Part shown: positions 48,951 to 57,601 of the stretch, piece by piece | Position numbering within the stretch: the stretch's first letter is position 1 | Layout: every line of letters begins with the position of its first letter | NCBI RefSeq assembly: GCF_029953285.1 | Contig: NZ_JASAOI010000019.1 | Location: 219,127 to 283,126 of the forward strand | Source of the DNA: Yinghuangia seranimata | GTDB taxonomy: Bacteria > Actinomycetota > Actinomycetes > Streptomycetales > Streptomycetaceae | Reading direction: 5' to 3' | Length of the DNA stretch: 64,000 nt | Position numbers and translations under genes: made by a program | Notes under the pieces: model-generated | Database searches by the model: none | What the model was told of the DNA's origin: nothing | Seen by the model: the letters and a program-made list of their open reading frames with translations, nothing else

Positions 48951-50510
48951 TCAGCCCTCGTCGGGCACCAGCACGGGCGTGTCGACCTTGAGGACCTCAC
49001 CGCGGAAGAAGCGCGGGTTGCGGCCCCGGATGACCTCCATGACCACGACACCGATGACCAGGACGCCGACGCCGATGACGAACACGCTGCCGACGCCGAG
49101 CACCGAGCTGCCGCTGCCGTAGCCCGGGCTCCACGCGTCCACGAGTGTCTTGACGAAGATCGCGCCGAGCATGAGTCCGCCGGCCAGCGGCATGAGGCCC
49201 TTGATGAGGAAGTCCCGGGGGTCGCGCAGCAGGTCGTGGCGGAAGTAGCGGACGCTGGAGAACGCGGTCAGCGCGTAGTAGAAGCAGATCATGAGGCCGA
49301 GCGCGGCGATGGTGTCCTGCAGCACCGACGTGCTGACCAGCGTCATCACGGTGTAGAAAACGCCGGTGACGACGCCCGCGACGATCGTCGCGTAGCCCGG
49401 GGTCCGGTACTTCGGGTGCACGCGGGCGAACGCGGGTGGCAGCGCCTCGTAGGTGGCCATCGCGAGCGCGGTGCGGGCGACCGGGATGAAGGTGGTCTGC
49501 AGGCTCGCGACCGAGCTGGCCAGCACCGCGACGTAGAGCATCGTGCCGAGCCCGGAGCCCATGACCGGGTCGGCGAGCTTGGCGAAGATGTTCTCGTTGT
49601 CGGTGTTGAGGCCGAGCCCGGTGTCGCCGACGCCCGCGACCATGAGCGTGGCGATGCCGGTCAGCAGGTACGCGGTCACGACGACCAGCAGCGTGAGCAT
49701 CGCGGCCCGGCCCGGCACGTTGCGGCCGCCCGCGGTCTCCTCGTTCATGGTCAGGGCGGTGTCCCAGCCCCAGTACATGAAGATCGACAGTGACAGGCCG
49801 GCGGTGAGCGCCGCGAAGTTGTCGATGCCGAACGGGTTGAGCCAGCCGGCCGAGAAGGACAGCGACGTGTCGAAGTCACCGGCCTGCGCCTTGGTGACCG
49901 CCATGACGATGAACAGCGCGAGCACCGACAACTGGAGGATGACGAGGAAGTACTGCACGCGCTTGGTGACCGTCATGCCGCGGTAGCTGATCGCCGTCGC
50001 GGCGGCGATGAAGACCATGGTGGTCGGGATGTGGATCGCCTTGTTGTGGTCCCACGACGCGACCCAGTCGCTGCCGGCGAGCTTGCCGAGCGTCAGGTAG
50101 AAGAACGACGTGCCGATGCCGGCCAGGTTGGACAGCACGATGATGGTGGCCATCACCAGTCCCCACCCGGTCATCCAGCCGACCCGGGGGCCGAACGCCT
50201 TGACCGTCCAGGTGAACGACGTGCCCGCGTCGGGAACGACCTTGTTCAGCTCGCGGTACGCGAACGCGACCAGCAGCATCGGGATGAAGCCGATGAGGAA
50301 GACCGCCGGCAGGTGCAGGCCGACCTCGCGGACGGTCGGGCCGAGCGCGCCGGTGAGCGTGTAGACGGGGGCCACCGTCGAGATCGCGACCACCACGCTG
50401 CCGACCAGGCCGATCGCGTTGTGACTCAGGCCCTTGTCCCGGATATCGGGTTCGTCCCGATAGTGCAGATGATCGGAGCCGTGATGGTCATGCGTGTGCT
50501 GATTGGTCAC
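48951..50510 (-). CDS. APC-family amino acid/polyamine permease with His-rich N-terminus
   Basis: This 519-residue permease has about 12 membrane helices and starts at GTG 50510; the frame is open further upstream into the neighbouring gene, but that sequence is not protein-like. Helix 1 carries the APC motif (GLVGSVVVAISTVAPVYTLTG), and later segments include GWDTALTMNEETAGG and ARTALAMATYEALPPAFARVH. The cytosolic N-terminus is His-rich (QHTHDHHGSDHLH), which may bind metal. Transport of an amino acid, amine or purine-related substrate is likely. It lies downstream of the molybdenum hydroxylase subunit in the same direction, 74 bp apart. Confidence 0.9.
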   Translation of the reverse strand: MTNQHTHDHHGSDHLHYRDEPDIRDKGLSHNAIGLVGSVVVAISTVAPVYTLTGALGPTVREVGLHLPAVFLIGFIPMLLVAFAYRELNKVVPDAGTSFTWTVKAFGPRVGWMTGWGLVMATIIVLSNLAGIGTSFFYLTLGKLAGSDWVASWDHNKAIHIPTTMVFIAAATAISYRGMTVTKRVQYFLVILQLSVLALFIVMAVTKAQAGDFDTSLSFSAGWLNPFGIDNFAALTAGLSLSIFMYWGWDTALTMNEETAGGRNVPGRAAMLTLLVVVTAYLLTGIATLMVAGVGDTGLGLNTDNENIFAKLADPVMGSGLGTMLYVAVLASSVASLQTTFIPVARTALAMATYEALPPAFARVHPKYRTPGYATIVAGVVTGVFYTVMTLVSTSVLQDTIAALGLMICFYYALTAFSSVRYFRHDLLRDPRDFLIKGLMPLAGGLMLGAIFVKTLVDAWSPGYGSGSSVLGVGSVFVIGVGVLVIGVVVMEVIRGRNPRFFRGEVLKVDTPVLVPDEG

Positions 50511-50584
50511 AATCGACCAGAATAAGTCAGCATCGATGGAATTTTGACCGGCACGCCTGGGCTTCCCAGGACAAACCGGGACAT

Positions 50585-52972
50585 CTACAGAAGGTCCTCC
50601 GGGCGGATCGGGATCCGGTCCACCGCCCGCCCCGTCGCCGCGCGGATCGCCGCGACCACCGCCGGCGTCGACGAGACCGTGGGCGCCTCGCCCACCCCGC
50701 GCACGCCGTACGGCGCGTTCGGGTCCGGCAGCTCGAGGATCTGCACCGGCATCGCGGGCGCGTCGGCGATCGTCGGGATCAGGTAGTCGGTGAACGAGCC
50801 GTTCACCACCAGCCCGTCGCGCACCACGATCTCCTCCGTCAACGCCAGGCCGATACCCTGGGCCCCGCCGCCCTGGATCTGCCCGACCACCGCCTGCGGG
50901 TTCATCGCCCGCCCGACGTCCTGCGCGGCGGCCAGCTCCACCACCTTCACGATCCCCAGCTCGGTGTCGACGTCGACCACCGCGCGGTGCGCACAGAACG
51001 TGTACTGCACGAACGCGTCGCCCTGCCCCGTCACCGGGTCGAGCACGGCGGTCTTCCGGTGCCGGTACTCGGCGGTGTGCTCCACCGGCGTGTCGCCCAG
51101 CACCCGCGCGAGGTCGTCGAGCACGCGGCCGTCCGCGCCGACGATCTTTCCGCCGGACAGCAGGCAGTCGCCCGACCGTCCGGCCCGGCGCAGCACCTCG
51201 TCCCGCACCAGGCGGCACGCGTCGCGCACCGCGCCGCCGCTGACGTACGTCTGCCGCGACGCCGACGTCGACCCGGCCGAGCCCACCCGCGTGTCCGCCG
51301 GATGCAGCACGACCCGGTCCACGCCCAGCTCGGTGCGGGTGATCTGCGACCACACGGTCACCCCGCCCTGCCCGACCTCGGCGGCCGCGGTGTGCACTGT
51401 GGCGACCGGCTCCCCCGCGACCACCTCCAGGCGCACCCGGGCGGTCGAGTAGTCGTCGAAGCCCTGCGAGAACGCCACGTTCTTCACGCCCACCGAGTAG
51501 CCCACGCCGCGCCGCACGCCCTCGCCGCGCGTCGAGTACGAGTAGCCGCCGGGCAGTTCGCGCTGGTCGGTGGGCTCCGCGGGAAGCGGCAGCGCGCGCA
51601 CCATGCCGAGCAGCTCGGCGACCGGCGCGGGCGCGTCCAGCACCTGCCCGATCGCCGTCACCCCTCCCTGCGCGAGCGCGTTGCGCTGCCGGAACTCGAC
51701 AGGGTGCAGCCCGAGTTCGGCGGCCACCCGGTCCATCTGGCTCTCGTACGCGAAGCACGCCTGCACCGCGCCGAAGCCGCGCATCGCGCCGCACGGCGGG
51801 TTGTTGGTCACCATGCCGATCGCCTCTAGCGCGACGTTCGGGACGTAGTACGGGCCGATGCCCAGGCCGGCCGCGTTGCCGACCACCGCAGAGGTGGTGG
51901 ACGCGTAGGCGCCGCCGTCGAGGACGATGCGCGCCTTGACGTAGACGAGCTTCCCGTCGCGGTTCGCGCCGTGCTCGTAGTCGAGCGTCGCCGGGTGCCG
52001 GTGCACGTGCCCGAGGAACGACTCCTCGCGCCCGTAGATCATCTTCACCGGCTTGCCGGTGTGCAGTGCCAGCAGGCACACGTGCGCCTGGAGGGTGATG
52101 TCCTCGCGCGCGCCGAACGCGCCGCCGACCCCGCCGAGGGTCAGCCGGACCTTCTCCTCGGGCAGCCCCAGGACCGGGGCCAGCTGCGCACGGTCGATGT
52201 GCAAATACTGCGTCGCCACGTACAGGTCGACGCCGCCGTCCTCGGCGGGCACGGCGAGCGCCGCCTCGGGGCCGAGGGGCGCCTGGTCCTGCATGCCGAT
52301 CACGTAGTGGCCGCGCACGACCACGTCGGCGCGCGCGGTGTCGGGGTCACCGCGCCGCACCGGCTGGCGGGCGACCACGTTGCCGGGGAAGTGCGGGTTG
52401 AGCGTCGGCGCGCCGGGTCCGAGCGCCTGTTCCTCGGTCACCACGGGGGTCAGCGGCTCGTAGGTGACCTTGATGCGCGCGGCGGCGCGGCGCGCGGTCT
52501 CCGGGTGGTCGGCGGCGACGACCGCGACCGGTTCGCCGTGGAAGCGCACCTCGCCCTCGGCGAGGACGGGGGTGTCGGCGGTCTCCAGGCCGTACAGGTT
52601 CTGCCCGGGGACGTCCTCGTGGGTCAGCACCGCGAACACGCCGGGCAGCGCCAGCGCTTCGCCGATGTCGACGGCGGTGATGCGGGCGCGCGGGTGCGGG
52701 CTGCGCAGTGTGGCGCCCCACAGCATGTCGTCGGCCCACAGGTCGGAGGCGTACGCGAAGGCACCCTTGACCTTGAGGATGCCGTCGGGGCGCGGCGGGG
52801 TGGTGCCGATGCCCCCGTCCGCAGGTCGGGCGGGCGTCTCGGTCGACGTGCCGGTGCCGGTTCCGACGCCTGTGCCGGTTCCGGTTCCGCTGGTCGGGTG
52901 GTCCACGCGTACCCCCTCGTCGGAGTCTCGTTCCCCGTCCACTCCCTCAAGGATCCCGCCGCGGGGCTTCAC
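50585..52972 (-). CDS. Xanthine dehydrogenase family molybdopterin-binding subunit (orphan)
   Basis: This 795-residue large subunit has the Ald_Xan_dh_C domain (KVKGAFAYASDLWADDML onward, about 65-180) and the Mo-pterin domains with GGVGGAFGARED, RGFGAVQACFAYE, GQGGVTVWSQI and the C-terminal GVRGVGEAPTVSSTPAVVAAI (the catalytic Glu lies in VGE). The N-terminus has an odd Gly-Thr repeat (GTGTGTGVGTGTGT), so the true start may be a downstream GTG near 52910. No FAD or 2Fe-2S subunit gene is adjacent on either side. It needs those partners from elsewhere or is non-functional. The nearby permease may supply its substrate. Confidence 0.9.
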   Translation of the reverse strand: MKPRGGILEGVDGERDSDEGVRVDHPTSGTGTGTGVGTGTGTSTETPARPADGGIGTTPPRPDGILKVKGAFAYASDLWADDMLWGATLRSPHPRARITAVDIGEALALPGVFAVLTHEDVPGQNLYGLETADTPVLAEGEVRFHGEPVAVVAADHPETARRAAARIKVTYEPLTPVVTEEQALGPGAPTLNPHFPGNVVARQPVRRGDPDTARADVVVRGHYVIGMQDQAPLGPEAALAVPAEDGGVDLYVATQYLHIDRAQLAPVLGLPEEKVRLTLGGVGGAFGAREDITLQAHVCLLALHTGKPVKMIYGREESFLGHVHRHPATLDYEHGANRDGKLVYVKARIVLDGGAYASTTSAVVGNAAGLGIGPYYVPNVALEAIGMVTNNPPCGAMRGFGAVQACFAYESQMDRVAAELGLHPVEFRQRNALAQGGVTAIGQVLDAPAPVAELLGMVRALPLPAEPTDQRELPGGYSYSTRGEGVRRGVGYSVGVKNVAFSQGFDDYSTARVRLEVVAGEPVATVHTAAAEVGQGGVTVWSQITRTELGVDRVVLHPADTRVGSAGSTSASRQTYVSGGAVRDACRLVRDEVLRRAGRSGDCLLSGGKIVGADGRVLDDLARVLGDTPVEHTAEYRHRKTAVLDPVTGQGDAFVQYTFCAHRAVVDVDTELGIVKVVELAAAQDVGRAMNPQAVVGQIQGGGAQGIGLALTEEIVVRDGLVVNGSFTDYLIPTIADAPAMPVQILELPDPNAPYGVRGVGEAPTVSSTPAVVAAIRAATGRAVDRIPIRPEDLL

Positions 52973-53055
52973 CTTGCAGGGGGCGCGCCGTACAGTGCCG
53001 CACGAATGACACCGAGTGCCACGATCGCGGTACCGCCGGACCCCGGGGAGAGACC

Positions 53056-53991
53056 ATGTCGCTGCCGCCTATGGACGCCCAGCTCAGCGCGTTCCTCACG
53101 CTCGCGCCGCCGATGGCGTACGCCGGCGATCCCGTCGAGTTCCGCGCGGAGATGCGGCGCCGGCTCTCGGTGCGCCCGATGACGACGCCGCTGCCGCGCG
53201 TCGAGGACCGCACGATCCCCGGCCCCGACGGCGCCCCCGACCTTCCGGCGCGCGTCTACTGGCCGAGCGACGAGGTCGGCCTGCCCGTGCTCGTCTATTT
53301 CCACGGCGGCGGCTTCTGCATCGGCGACATCGAGTCGCACGACGGCGTGACCCGCAAGCTGGCCGAGCAGGTCGGCTGCGTCGTCGTGTCCGTGGAGTAC
53401 CGGCTCGCACCCGAGCACCAGTTCCCGGCCGCGTACGAGGACTGCTACGCGGCCTACCTGTGGGTCCGCGAGAACGCCGCCGAGCTGGGCGGCGACCCTT
53501 CCCGTGTCGCGGTGGGCGGCGACAGCGCGGGCGCCTCGCTGTCCGCCGGCCTGTGCCTGATGGCCCGCGACCGAGGCACGGCGCAGCCGACCTTCCAGCT
53601 GCTGTGGTACCCGGCGACCGGCCTGGTCGGCACCGACTCGCAGAAGGCGAACCAGGCCGACCCGCTGCTGCCGCCGGACGCCATCGCGTGGTTCGAGGAC
53701 ATGTACTTCTCGCGGACGCCGCGGGAGCGGTTCGTCCCGTACGGCGCGGTCGCGCTGGCCGAAAACCACACCGGCCTCGCGCCCGCGCACGTCGTCGTCG
53801 CGGGGCACGACCCGCTGCACGACGAGGGCGTCGCGTACGCCGCGCAGCTGACCGCGGCCGGCGTGCCGACGACGCTCGACGACGCCCCCACGATGTGCCA
53901 CGGGTTCGTCAGCTTCGCGGACTTCGTGCCGGGCTGCGCCGAGGCGGTCGAGGGGTCGTACGCGGCGCTGCGCGCGGCGTTCGCCCGCTGA
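53056..53991 (+). CDS. HSL-family alpha/beta hydrolase (acetyl-hydrolase type esterase)
   Basis: This 311-residue cytosolic esterase has the HSL oxyanion motif YFHGGGFCIGD, the nucleophile elbow GGDSAGASLSAG, the acid in GHDPLHDEG and the catalytic His in MCHGFVSF. It cleaves short-chain esters. It is divergent from the Mo-hydroxylase gene across 83 bp and convergent with the PP2C gene. Confidence 0.92.
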   Translation: MSLPPMDAQLSAFLTLAPPMAYAGDPVEFRAEMRRRLSVRPMTTPLPRVEDRTIPGPDGAPDLPARVYWPSDEVGLPVLVYFHGGGFCIGDIESHDGVTRKLAEQVGCVVVSVEYRLAPEHQFPAAYEDCYAAYLWVRENAAELGGDPSRVAVGGDSAGASLSAGLCLMARDRGTAQPTFQLLWYPATGLVGTDSQKANQADPLLPPDAIAWFEDMYFSRTPRERFVPYGAVALAENHTGLAPAHVVVAGHDPLHDEGVAYAAQLTAAGVPTTLDDAPTMCHGFVSFADFVPGCAEAVEGSYAALRAAFAR

Positions 53992-54010
53992 GACCCGCCG
54001 GGACGCGGGT

Positions 54011-54039
54011 GGCCCGCGCCGGATCAGTCGGCGCGGGCC
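54011..54039. terminator. Hairpin overlapping the end of the PP2C gene
   Basis: GGCCCGCGCCG and its perfect complement (11 bp) enclose GATCAGT, which includes the minus-strand stop codon. It lies 19 bp after the esterase stop and mainly serves that gene. Confidence 0.6.
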
Positions 54040-55151
54040 AGCGCGATCACGGCCACGTCGTCGGGCGTGCCGACGGCGTACTCCGCCAGGTCCTCGCGCA
54101 CGAAGCCGGCGACGGCGCCGGGGTCGAGCACGTCGCACCCGCCGAAGTGCGCGGCCAGCCGGTCGGCGAGCGGATAGAACTCGCCGTCGGTGCCGCGCGC
54201 CTCGCTGACCCCGTCGGTGTGCGCGACCAGCACCTCGCCGGGCGCGAGCGGGTGCCGGGTGACCTCCGTCGGGGCGCCGCCCAGCGCGCCGAGTCCGAGC
54301 GGCACGCCGGGACGGGTGGGCAGTTTGGCCGCGCCGCCGTAGCGGACCAGGACCGGCGAGGGGTGGCCGCGGTCGGCGATCCGGACCTCGGGCGCGTCGG
54401 GCGGGAACTCCAGGAAGAGCGCGGTGACGAACAGCTCGGCGTCGCCCGCGTCGGCCGCCTCGCGCGCGAGGCGGCGCTCCATGCGGTCGGTGAGCTCGGC
54501 GAGGTCGGGGATCTCGTGGGCCGCGTCGCGGAAGCTGCCGAGCACGGTGCCGACGTGCTGGATGGCCGCCAGGCCCTTGCCGCGCACGTCGCCGACGAGC
54601 ACGCGGACGCCGTACGGGGTCGCGCACAGGTCGTACAGGTCGCCGCCGACCTGCGCCCGCGTGTCCGCGGCCTGGTAGTAGCCGGCGGCGCGGACCGGGC
54701 CCAGCGCGGCCGGGATCGGGCGCAGCAGCATCAACTGCACGGCCTCGCCGACCGAGCGGGCCTGGACGAGCTGCCGCGCGTCGCGTTCGCGCTGCACGGA
54801 CAGCTCGACGCTGATCACGCCGACGATGCCGGTGGCGACGTATATGCCGACGTGGTGGACCTCGGACAGGTGGTCGAAGCGCCAGGCGAACAGCAGCTGG
54901 AGCCCGACGGCGACGAGCGTGAGCGCGGCGACGAGCCGCGCCGGCCGGGTGATGGCGGCGAGCACGGGGACGGCGACGAGCACGAAGCCGGAGGCCCAGC
55001 TGCGCGGCAGCAGGATCTCGCACACCACGTCCAGCACGATGACGGCGTACGGCGCCCACCACACCCAGGCGGCGGTGTACGGGGAGTCGGGCCCGCGGCC
55101 GAGGCGTCCGGCAAGCGGCGCGGGTCTCGGCTTGGTGCTCACAGGTCCCAC
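54024..55151 (-). CDS. Membrane PP2C/SpoIIE-type serine/threonine phosphatase
   Basis: This 375-residue protein has about four N-terminal membrane helices (about 25-120), a short linker with an ERDARQLVQA coiled coil and a SpoIIE domain (about 145-375). Metal-binding motifs include GGDLYDLCATPYGVRVLVGDVRGKG and VAHTDGVSEARG near the end. Such phosphatases typically act on anti-sigma-factor antagonists in Streptomyces. The start is GTG 55151; GTG 55142 is an alternative. No sigma or anti-sigma genes are adjacent. Confidence 0.92.
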   Translation of the reverse strand: MGPVSTKPRPAPLAGRLGRGPDSPYTAAWVWWAPYAVIVLDVVCEILLPRSWASGFVLVAVPVLAAITRPARLVAALTLVAVGLQLLFAWRFDHLSEVHHVGIYVATGIVGVISVELSVQRERDARQLVQARSVGEAVQLMLLRPIPAALGPVRAAGYYQAADTRAQVGGDLYDLCATPYGVRVLVGDVRGKGLAAIQHVGTVLGSFRDAAHEIPDLAELTDRMERRLAREAADAGDAELFVTALFLEFPPDAPEVRIADRGHPSPVLVRYGGAAKLPTRPGVPLGLGALGGAPTEVTRHPLAPGEVLVAHTDGVSEARGTDGEFYPLADRLAAHFGGCDVLDPGAVAGFVREDLAEYAVGTPDDVAVIALARAD

Positions 55152-55208
55152 GATATCGGGACATGTCCGCGCCGCCAGCCGGCCTCCGCCGCCGGCCGGA
55201 CCGCGTCG

Positions 55209-56150
55209 TCAGGCCTTCTCGCCGCGGAACTCCCGGCTGAAGCGCCGCATTTCGGCGGCCGAGAAGTTCTCGTGGTCCTCGCCGTAGGCGGTCACGCCGT
55301 CGAAGGTCCACTCCGCCAGGCAGTTGACGGTGAACAGGTTCGGGTTGAGGAAGAAGCCGAGCCGGTTCTCCATGCGCCCCTCGGCGTGCAGCTCGCGGCC
55401 GAGCTCGTCGACGCCCTCCAGGACGACACGTGTCGCCCAGCCGCTGACGTCGTCCCGTTCGACGACCTCGCGGCGGCCCTTGGCGAGCTTCGACCACACG
55501 CCGTCGCGCAGCACGTACCCGTGGATCGCCACGCATCCGGTGCCGAAGTCCATCGTGATGGCGTGGAAGGCGTCGTTCTCGGACGCGGTCGCGTAGCTGT
55601 AGCCTCCGCGCTTGGCCGGCGAGGTCATCAGGCCCTGGCCGAACTGCGAGCGCACGCCCCACGAGCGGTCGCGGAAGCCGTACGCGTCGACGGGGATCAC
55701 CTCGCCGCGCAGCACGATCTCGCCGGTGTAGCGGCCGGGCTGGTCAACGTGCTTGTCGCCGAGGTAGTGGGGCGGCAGCACGCCGGTGAAGGTCAGGTCG
55801 ACGGAGATCTCGTCGCCGCCGTCCGGGTCGGCGTACTTGACCTCGTACACCTTCTGCGGCTCCAGGCAGCGGTAGCTGATGCCGTTGGGCAGCTGGATGT
55901 CGCTGAGGGGCTGGTCGGGGAGCGGGAGGTGCCAGAAGTTCTTGGCGTACAGGCAGTCGTGCATGTGGCGGCCCGTGTCGTCCCAGAAGTAGGCCCCGCC
56001 GGCGGCGACTTTCTGGTTCGGCCTGAAGAAGGGGTACAGCTGGCCCGACAATTTGCGCTCGGGAACCGTGAACGTGAACCAGCACGTCTCCGTCCAGTAC
56101 GGGTCGTCGCTGGTCGGCGGGTGGAACTCGTCGTCGGGGTGCGTCGTCAT
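55209..56150 (-). CDS. DUF7064/7065-like (CrtC/lipocalin-type) protein
   Basis: This 313-residue cytosolic protein has two lipocalin-like beta-barrel halves, with motifs DPYWTETCWFTFTVPERKLSGQ, GRYTGEIVLRGE, DRSWGVRS and HGYVLRDGVWSKL. Proteins of this type (related to carotenoid 1,2-hydratase folds) are common in terpenoid or steroid-degrading actinobacteria and bind hydrophobic ligands. No ribosome site precedes the ATG, but a TTGACC-N17-TACTCA promoter ends six bases before it, pointing to a leaderless mRNA. The substrate is unknown. Confidence 0.78.
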   Translation of the reverse strand: MTTHPDDEFHPPTSDDPYWTETCWFTFTVPERKLSGQLYPFFRPNQKVAAGGAYFWDDTGRHMHDCLYAKNFWHLPLPDQPLSDIQLPNGISYRCLEPQKVYEVKYADPDGGDEISVDLTFTGVLPPHYLGDKHVDQPGRYTGEIVLRGEVIPVDAYGFRDRSWGVRSQFGQGLMTSPAKRGGYSYATASENDAFHAITMDFGTGCVAIHGYVLRDGVWSKLAKGRREVVERDDVSGWATRVVLEGVDELGRELHAEGRMENRLGFFLNPNLFTVNCLAEWTFDGVTAYGEDHENFSAAEMRRFSREFRGEKA

Positions 56151-56156
56151 GACGCC

Positions 56157-56185
56157 TGAGTACTACGAATACTTGGCAAGGTCAA
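56157..56185 (-). promoter_or_regulatory. Candidate leaderless promoter of the DUF7064-like gene
   Basis: On the minus strand, TTGACC (56185-56180) and TACTCA (56162-56157) are 17 bp apart, and the ATG begins six bases after the -10 box, so transcription would start at the start codon. The surrounding DNA is markedly AT-richer than the rest of the window. Confidence 0.5.
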
Positions 56186-56240
56186 TTATCACGGGTGTGC
56201 AGGATGCGCCCGGTGCGCGCGGCGGGAGGTCGGAGCGGGC

Positions 56241-56951
56241 GTGGAGACGGTGTCGCTGCAAGAACTGTGGGACCGGGTGACGGGAACCCAGCCCGATCCG
56301 CCGCGCTGGCTGATCCTCGCGACGGGCCTGGCGGCCGTGCTCGCGGTGCTCTACCGGCCGGTGTGGCGGCCGCTGCGCACCGTGGTGACGATCGCGCACG
56401 AGGGCGGGCACGCGCTTGCCGCGCTCGCGACGGGGCGCCGGCTGACCGGCATACGGCTGCACTCGGACACGTCCGGTGTGACCGTCTCGGTCGGCAAGCC
56501 GACCGGGCTCGGCATGGTGCTCACGGCGTTCGCGGGGTACGTCACCCCGTCGCTGCTCGGCGCGGGCGGCGCGGCGCTGCTCGCGAACGGGCACATCACG
56601 ATGACGCTGTGGATCACGCTGCTGTGGCTCGCGCTGATGCTGACCATGATCCGCAACCTGTACGGCGCGTTCGCGCTCGTCCTCGTCGGCGGCGTGGTGT
56701 TCGCGGTGTCGTGGCTGGCCAAGCCGGACGTGCAGGCCGGATTCGCCTACCTGCTGGTGTGGTTCCTGCTCGCGGCCGGCATCCGGCCGGTCGTCGAGCT
56801 CCAGCAGATGCGCCGCCGGCGCCAGGCGCAGTGGTCGGACGCGGACCAGCTCGCGACGCTGACGCGCATCCCCGGCGCGGCGTGGGTGGGCCTGTTCGGC
56901 ATCGTGTCCGCGGTCAGCGCGGGGACGGCGGCGGGGTGGCTCGTGGCGTGA
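56241..56951 (+). CDS. M50-family-like membrane metallopeptidase
   Basis: This 236-residue integral membrane protein starts at GTG 56241. The zinc-binding motif HEGGH (53-57) lies at the cytosolic edge of a helix, after a VVTIAHEGGHALAAL context typical of M50B peptidases. Four or five further hydrophobic segments follow. It has no PDZ domain and is shorter than RseP/SpoIVFB enzymes, like the small actinobacterial M50 group. The substrate is unknown. Confidence 0.85.
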   Translation: METVSLQELWDRVTGTQPDPPRWLILATGLAAVLAVLYRPVWRPLRTVVTIAHEGGHALAALATGRRLTGIRLHSDTSGVTVSVGKPTGLGMVLTAFAGYVTPSLLGAGGAALLANGHITMTLWITLLWLALMLTMIRNLYGAFALVLVGGVVFAVSWLAKPDVQAGFAYLLVWFLLAAGIRPVVELQQMRRRRQAQWSDADQLATLTRIPGAAWVGLFGIVSAVSAGTAAGWLVA

Positions 56952-56999
56952 CGTCCGGGACGTCCGACGGCTGACGACTCGTAGCCGCCGGAAACGACC

Positions 57000-57025
57000 G
57001 AGGCCGGGCCCTGGGGCCCGGCCTC
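57000..57025. terminator. 12-bp hairpin between convergent M50 and SRPBCC genes
   Basis: GAGGCCGGGCCC-tg-GGGCCCGGCCTC is followed by TTCCGTCT on the plus strand. It serves the M50 gene and probably the convergent SRPBCC gene. Confidence 0.75.
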
Positions 57026-57043
57026 TTCCGTCTCCGGCACCGG

Positions 57044-57481
57044 TCAGGCGGTCTCGTCGAGCTTCACGAGCACGCCGTCGTAGATCTTCCGCAGCCCGGA
57101 CGGCGCGAACAGCTTCTCGAAGAAGCCGCCGACGCCGCCCGCGCCCTGCCAGCGGGTGTTGACGTTGACGCGGCTGCGCCCGGGACCCGACGAGACGACC
57201 GTCCACGTGGTGACCATCGTGGAGTTGCGGTCGGTCTCGACGAGCGTGCGGTCGGCCGGCTGCGTGACGTCGAACAGGCACTCGCGCGAGCGCTTCTCGG
57301 TGGCCTGGAGGCGCCAGTAGACGACGGTTCCGGCCCCCTGGCCGCCCTCGCGGACCTCGTAGCCGGAGAAGTGCTCGGTCAACAGCTTCGGGCGGGTCGC
57401 GACGTAGTCGGACAGCGCCGCGAACACCGCGTCCGGCTCTCCCGCGACATCGCGCGACGCATCGGCGTTGACCTGCCCCAT
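57044..57481 (-). CDS. SRPBCC (START-like) family protein
   Basis: The protein has 145 residues from ATG 57481, five bases after GAGGAG; GTG 57487 lies inside that ribosome site and is less likely. It has the helix-grip pattern: NADASRDVAGEPDAVFAALS, a central VVYWRLQATEKRSRECLF strand pair, a TMVTTWTVVS strand and the long C-terminal helix. It probably binds a small hydrophobic ligand in the cytosol. Divergent from nothing obvious; function unknown. Confidence 0.83.
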   Translation of the reverse strand: MGQVNADASRDVAGEPDAVFAALSDYVATRPKLLTEHFSGYEVREGGQGAGTVVYWRLQATEKRSRECLFDVTQPADRTLVETDRNSTMVTTWTVVSSGPGRSRVNVNTRWQGAGGVGGFFEKLFAPSGLRKIYDGVLVKLDETA

Positions 57482-57601
57482 GACCACTCCTCGTACTCGG
57501 ACAACTGATGGCCACCAAGCAAACCACCTCCGCGCCCGGGGCTCCGAATCCGCGACGGGTTGACGCGCGTCAGTGTCGGGCAGGTCTCGGCCGGACGCCC
57601 C

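Noticed and set aside
50511..52079. Upstream extension of the APC permease frame to about 1040 residues
   Set aside because: The extra part is an alternate frame of the molybdenum hydroxylase gene, Arg/Gly-rich without motifs; the permease domain starts normally after GTG 50510.
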